Of a stretch of DNA of 64,000 nucleotides, positions 58,990-64,000 are shown piece after piece; position 1 is the stretch's first letter, and each line of letters begins with the position of its first letter. The position numbers were made by a program, and so were the translations under genes. The notes under the pieces were generated by a model. It ran no database searches and was not told where the DNA came from. It was given only the letters and a program-made list of their open reading frames with translations. Source of the stretch: Glandiceps talaboti (taxonomy: Eukaryota; Hemichordata; Enteropneusta; Spengelidae); NCBI RefSeq assembly GCF_964340395.1, contig NC_135563.1, positions 17,728,151-17,792,150 on the forward strand, in the 5' to 3' direction.

Positions 58990-60650
58990 TCAAATGCAGC
59001 CAGGTGTTGAGGTACATACAACGGCAGCGAGAATAGCAAATATACTTCAATCTGAAATGTTACATGTAATACATGTCTATGTGTACATCTTGGCAGATTG
59101 CAGAATAGCAAATACACCAAATGCTGAGGTAGATTATGGCAGTGTACAGAATAGCAAATACACTCAATGAGGTAGATTATGGCAGTGTACAGAATAGCAA
59201 ATACACTCAATGCCGAGGGAGATTATGGCAGTGTACAGAATAGCAAATACACTCAATGCTGAGGTAGATTATGGCAGTGTACAGAATAGCAAATACACTC
59301 AATGCTGAGGTAGATTATAGCAGTGTACAGAATAGCAAGTACATCCAATGAGGTAGATTATGGCAGTGTACAGAATAGCAAATACACCCAATGCTGAGGT
59401 AGATTATAGCAGTGTACAGAATAGCAAATACATCCAATGAGGTAGATTATGGCAGTGTACAGAATAGCAAATACACCCAATGCTGAGGGAGATTATGGCA
59501 GTGTACAGAATAGCAAATACACTCAATGCTGTGGTAGATTATAGCAGTGTACAGAATAGCAAATACACTCAATGCTGAGGGAGATTATGGCAGTGTACAG
59601 AATAGCAAATACACTCAATGCTGTGGTATATTATGGCAGTGTACAGAATAGCAAATACACCCAATGCTGAGGTAGATTATGGCAGTGTACAGAATAGCAA
59701 ATACACTCAATGCTGTGGTATATTATGGCAGTGTACAGAATAGCAAATACACTCAATGCTGTGGTATATTATGGCAGTGTACAGAATAGCAAATACACCC
59801 AATGCTGTGGTATATTATGGCAGTGTACAGAATAGCAAATACACCCAATGCTGAGGTAGATTATAGCAGTGTACAGAATAGCAAATACACTCAATGCTGA
59901 GGGAGATTATGGCAGTGTACAGAATAGCAAATACACTCAATGCTGTGGTATATTATGGCAGTGTACAGAATAGCAAATACACTCAATGCTGAGGTAGATT
60001 ATCGCAGTGTACAGAATAGCAAATACACTCAATGTTGTGGTATATTATGGCAGTGTACAGAATAGCAAATACACCAAATGATGAGGTAGATTATGGCAGT
60101 GTACAGAATAGCAAATACACTCAACGCTGAGGTAGATTATGGCAGTGTACAGAATAGCAAATACACTCAATGCTGTGGTACACTATCGCAGTGTACAGAA
60201 TAGCAAATACACTCAATGCTGAGGTATATTATGGTAGTGTACAGAATAGCAAATACATCCAATGCTGAGGTAGATTATGGCAGTGTACAGAATAGCAAAT
60301 ACACTCAATGCTGAGGTAGATTATGGCAGTGTACAGAATAGCAAATATACTCAATGCTGAGGTAGATTATGGCAGTGTACAGAATAGCAAATACACCCAA
60401 TGCTGAGGTAGATTATGGTGGTGTACAGAATAGCAAATATACTCAATGCTGAGGTAGATTATGGCAGTGTACAGAATAGCAAATACACTCAATGCTGAGA
60501 TAGATTATGGCAGTGTACAGAATAGCAAATACACTCAATGCTGAGGTAGATTATGGCAGTGTACAGAATAGCAAATACACCCAATGCTGAGGTAGATTAT
60601 GGCAGATTGCAGAATAACAAATGCACCAACTGCATGCAGAGGTAGATTAG
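58990..60650. repeat. 46-bp minisatellite, about 36 units
   Basis: Units GAGGTAGATTATGGCAGTGT, ACAGAATAGC, AAATACACTC, AATGCT. A 43-bp variant lacks GCT, and a GTGGTATATT variant alternates with GAGGTAGATT. The longest tandem array in the window, 1.65 kb. Confidence 0.95.
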
Positions 60651-60972
60651 CGTAGGGTAGGGTAGGCATTTAACATGAGTGGTAATTGATTTTATTACTA
60701 ATATCTCACTGACTATAAAATTGGTGTCACAATCTTGTAATGGTAAGCACCCCTTTGCTCATTCACTTCAAATTTACTTTCCTATTGTAGACATGATAGA
60801 AGTACACGGAAAGAGTTACTTTTTCTCTCAGTTTTAATAAGACGGGTCACCAAAGAGCACCAGAGAAGATAGATCAAAGGGCAGGGTCAAAGGTGAAGAT
60901 ATGATATGATCCATGGATGGAATGACTCACCGATATTATGCTATTATATGGTAGGTTCAGCTTTTAATTAGA

Positions 60973-61097
60973 GAGAGATTTATCTAAACATAAATATTAT
61001 TATTTCATATAAGTGAGAGATTTATCTAAACATAAAATATTATTATTTCATATAAGTGAGAGATTTATCTAAACATAAAATATTATTATTTCAAAAT
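60973..61097. repeat. 43-bp tandem repeat, 3 units
   Basis: GAGAGATTTATCTAAACATA, then AAATATTATTATTTCATATAA. Confidence 0.9.
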
Positions 61098-61372
61098 CTT
61101 AATTACGACAAATAGTTATACATGTAGATATTATAAGCTTTAAGATTCTTTGGACTTGTGAGCATATAACAGAAGTGAAGTATTCATTATTCCTCTAAAA
61201 GTTATTTCTATAGTACTAGAGTCATTTTTTCAATTCCTCACACAAAAAGTCTCCAGTGTACAGCTTTGTTAATTACCATTTATACTGTGACACTCACAAA
61301 CACAGAAAACATAGATGGAGTCAAATATGCAGTTCTCTTTTTCACAGATACAAATGTACAAATAGATACATG

Positions 61373-61377
<5 letters not shown>

Positions 61378-61433
<56 letters not shown>

Positions 61434-61545
61434 GTACATACAAAGTACATACATACATACATACATACATACATACATACATACATACATACATACACAC
61501 ATAACATATAATACACACACATACATACGTACATACATACATACA

Positions 61546-61576
<31 letters not shown>

Positions 61577-61960
61577 GCACGCACACACATACATAAATAC
61601 ACATGCATGCATACATACAAACATACATACATACATACATACATACATACATACATACATACATACATACACACACACAAGCATACATACATACATACAT
61701 ACATACATACATACATACATACATACATACATACATACATACATACATACATACATACATACATACATACATACATACAAACATACATACATGCATACAT
61801 ACATACATACATATATGCATACATACATACACACACATGCATACATACACACACATACACACATAACCAGAAACCTACACACATGCATATAGAATCATTC
61901 TATACACATATACACACAAATACATACACATAAACACACACACACACACACACACACATG
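61378..61960. repeat. (CA)n and (CATA)n microsatellites
   Basis: CA tract (61378-61430), about 420 bp of CATA with interruptions (61445-61870) and a final CA tract (61931-61958). The long Tyr/Val/Cys/Met and His/Thr/Tyr/Ile frames are artefacts. Confidence 0.97.
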
Positions 61961-62835
61961 TAAACACATGCACTACTGTTAACAATTGCAATACGTTAGT
62001 CTAAATGAAATATTTGATCTATTTGACAATTTCTCTGGTAGATTTCAATAGTGCAATTAATGTACCATGCTTTTTTATGCAAATTTTTCAAATAGAAGGC
62101 AACACATACTGACATAGTTATCATACATGATATTGACTAGGTCACATTTTCCTGTTGGCATTCTCACAAGTCCAGAGATATTCTAAAGACATTACATTAA
62201 TTTTTCAAGTAAAGAAATATGTATATAACATGAATGCAAGTATAAAGTAGTTAGACAGCACTTTGAGCAGTTCCATATCAACAGGTACTTGTAGTACATG
62301 TATGCATACATACTTTTTATATCACTCAGTTTGTCTTCCCAGGCAAAATGTTTTATATATGACATATTCCGGTTATTGGAAAGATACAAGGTTGTATAGT
62401 TTGGTTGTATAGTTCAGGCACAAGGACAGCAGTTCAGAGATAGTTTGTGGACCATAATAATGGAATACCATAATAAAATAATCATTTCCCACTCGCTAAC
62501 ATTTCATGGCTGAACTCAAAAACATTCTTAGCCAGTCAAAACAGCTCACTTTGCTTATTTTATTTTCAATGGTGGAATTTCTATGAACATTTTTTGTACC
62601 TGTTTTGTTTCATATACACACTAGAAGTGTTTGATCCTCAATTTCCCTTCTCTGGACTGATCTCATGTGACAACTCTTTTCAAAAATGTCTGCTAAGTGA
62701 GTAACCGGAATATGGCATACAAAATAAAACAAGCCTGCATTGAAGACATAGCCCCCAACTGGTGTGTTATATGGCAAAGTTATAGAGCAAGTTTGAGTGC
62801 TGTCTCTAGACAAAAACCATTTATTGAAGAATTTG

Positions 62836-63400
62836 CTTTTTGACCTTTAATGTGGAGATCAAAGTCAAAGGTCAAGATTTGAAAAGAAAGCTGACCTTTG
62901 AGTATAGACATTTAAAGTCTTTGTTTAATTCAACTTCTTGAGTTAACATAGAAAGAAAAAGTTTTTGTCATTTCACCTTGAAAATGTTTGTCAAGGTCAA
63001 AGGCCAATGTCTCATTAGAAACCTTATCATTGATAATGTGAGGGTAGACACTTGAATGGTGTCCATATGTAGCAAACTTTTGGAGATAACAGGCAAAATG
63101 CTTTTTCATCACAAATATGGCTGAAGGGATGCTTTTTCATCATAAATATGGCTGCCATTTTGCTACACAGGTTAAAGTCATCAAATCAAGTGACGTGCAT
63201 ATGCCTCACACAGTGAAACCCAAGTCATGATTAAAATATCATAATAATCACTTGAAATGTTTGATTCAAAAAGCTATGACGATAACACAAACTTGCCCAT
63301 TTGACCTTGAGGAAGCGTTTCAAGGTCAACAGTCAAGAGCTTAAAAGAAAGTTTGTGTTTGATAATATTGGTGTAGACTCTTGAATGAAGTCACTACATA
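62836..63400. repeat. Interspersed repeat with TCAAGGTCA nuclear-receptor half-sites
   Basis: Two diverged copies in tandem (62836-63090 and 63295-63400). Each opens with everted TGACCTT...AAGGTCA motifs, has GAAAAGAAAG or TAAAAGAAAG, then a TAGACxCTTGAAT motif. Related text is at 6390-6600 and about 56470-56520. Confidence 0.6.
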
Positions 63401-63404
63401 TTAT

Positions 63405-63640
63405 ACCTCCAAAGTTATGCATATTGTGAAATGTGAAATATAACAACAAATATGGCTGCCATTCAGCCATATTTCATTCGGTCGTAAAACAAAGTGACGT
63501 GCATATGTCTCACATAGTATGTTACCTTTGTGTCAGGTTTGGTTGAAATCAGTTGGTGCATGCCAGAGATATGAGGGTAAATATATGCAAGCAAGTACGC
63601 ACAAACAGATGCACAGGTAGACACACGGACGGAACCCAAT
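63405..63640 (-). repeat. Interspersed repeat (CATGCACCAACTGATTTCAA family), copy B
   Basis: Inverted copy of 31015-31205: GTGACGTGCATATGTCTCAC...GGTTTGGTTGAAATCAGTTG...CATGCCAGAGATATGAGGGT, then AGACACACGGACGGAACCC at its end. Confidence 0.8.
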
Positions 63641-64000
63641 ATATGAGGAGCAGAAGAAGAATTGACAAGATAAAACCTCTGAATATCAGCAGTAGTCAGA
63701 AGAGCTACGCATAGACATTGGAGACTGTATAGTCTAAGCAAATTTTACAAAAGTTGTAGGAAAAGCATTTTTATATATGGTATCTTATTTTGCTTTTTTG
63801 ATTAATGTCTTTGGTGCCTGGATGCACTGGTTGTATAGTGACTATTAATTTGAATTTGTTGCACTACTCTATAACCTTGGTTATTTCATGACTTTTTACT
63901 CTTCCTGGAAAAATCAACCTTTTCCAAAAGATATCCACAAATATATATACATTTGTATCAGACACTTTTGTTAGTTTTTGATTGCAACTATGAACTATGC

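Larger units (their letters stand above)
57096..64000. other. Upstream DOCK intron, no exon recognised
   Basis: The expected upstream exon (encoding a segment like EKISFVCQIVRV in human) was searched for by eye on the minus strand and not found. The interval is mostly minisatellite, microsatellite and interspersed repeat, with unassigned AT-rich sequence at 57100-57928 and 61960-62835. Confidence 0.5.

Noticed and set aside
61256-61933. Open frames up to 202 residues on both strands
   Set aside because: CA/CATA microsatellite translations (HTYI, VCMY).
57096-64000. Missing N-terminal DOCK exons (SH3 and helical bundle)
   Set aside because: Looked for a VCQIVR-type exon and an SH3 exon on the minus strand; none seen, so they are taken to lie beyond the window.

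Overview
The window is nuclear DNA of an invertebrate animal. Its protein-coding genes are split by short GT-AG introns, it is rich in microsatellites, minisatellites and foldback transposons, and it encodes orthologues of two animal genes, RNF103 and a DOCK1/2/5-type guanine nucleotide exchange factor. AT-rich sequence, tRNA-derived SINE-like repeats and a Penelope-like retroelement suggest a marine bilaterian such as a hemichordate, cephalochordate or lophotrochozoan. I cannot name the species from sequence alone. There is no bacterial or organellar signature.

Layout. (1) 1-5.6 kb: a complete four-exon RNF103 gene on the minus strand (CDS 1471-5356, 777 residues), with a short upstream interval that may be a bidirectional promoter. 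(2) 5.6-26.4 kb: mostly non-coding, with a SINE-like repeat, a 48-bp minisatellite, a 326-bp near-perfect hairpin at 13.9-14.3 kb, several foldback elements, and one small two-exon plus-strand gene (16211-16904) predicted to encode a 70-residue GPI-anchored mucin-like peptide. (3) 26.4-57.1 kb: 37 exons of a minus-strand DOCK-A gene, giving 1647 contiguous residues. They cover the region before DHR-1, DHR-1, the helical middle, DHR-2 and the proline-rich CRK-binding tail. All 37 exon phases join without a break. The N-terminal SH3 region (about 330 residues in human DOCK1) must lie beyond 64 kb. (4) 57.1-64 kb: an upstream DOCK intron filled with 47-bp and 46-bp minisatellites, CA/CATA tracts and interspersed repeats.

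The 6.7-kb DOCK intron at 28.9-35.6 kb holds a Penelope-like retroelement (31913-34763) with an uninterrupted reverse transcriptase plus GIY-YIG endonuclease ORF, an inverted 5' terminal fragment and matching 10-16 bp flanking duplications. Its terminal repeat contains a hammerhead-ribozyme-like segment.

The most unusual observation is that the 3' end of one DOCK exon, together with its 5' splice site, has become a 34-bp tandem repeat of 10 units (42962-43301), so one intron begins with ten identical donor sites. A second DOCK exon has a 30-bp duplicate of its exon-end and donor 118 bp into its intron. Exon coordinates were set by hand from splice consensus, frame and recalled family similarity. 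No database search was run.
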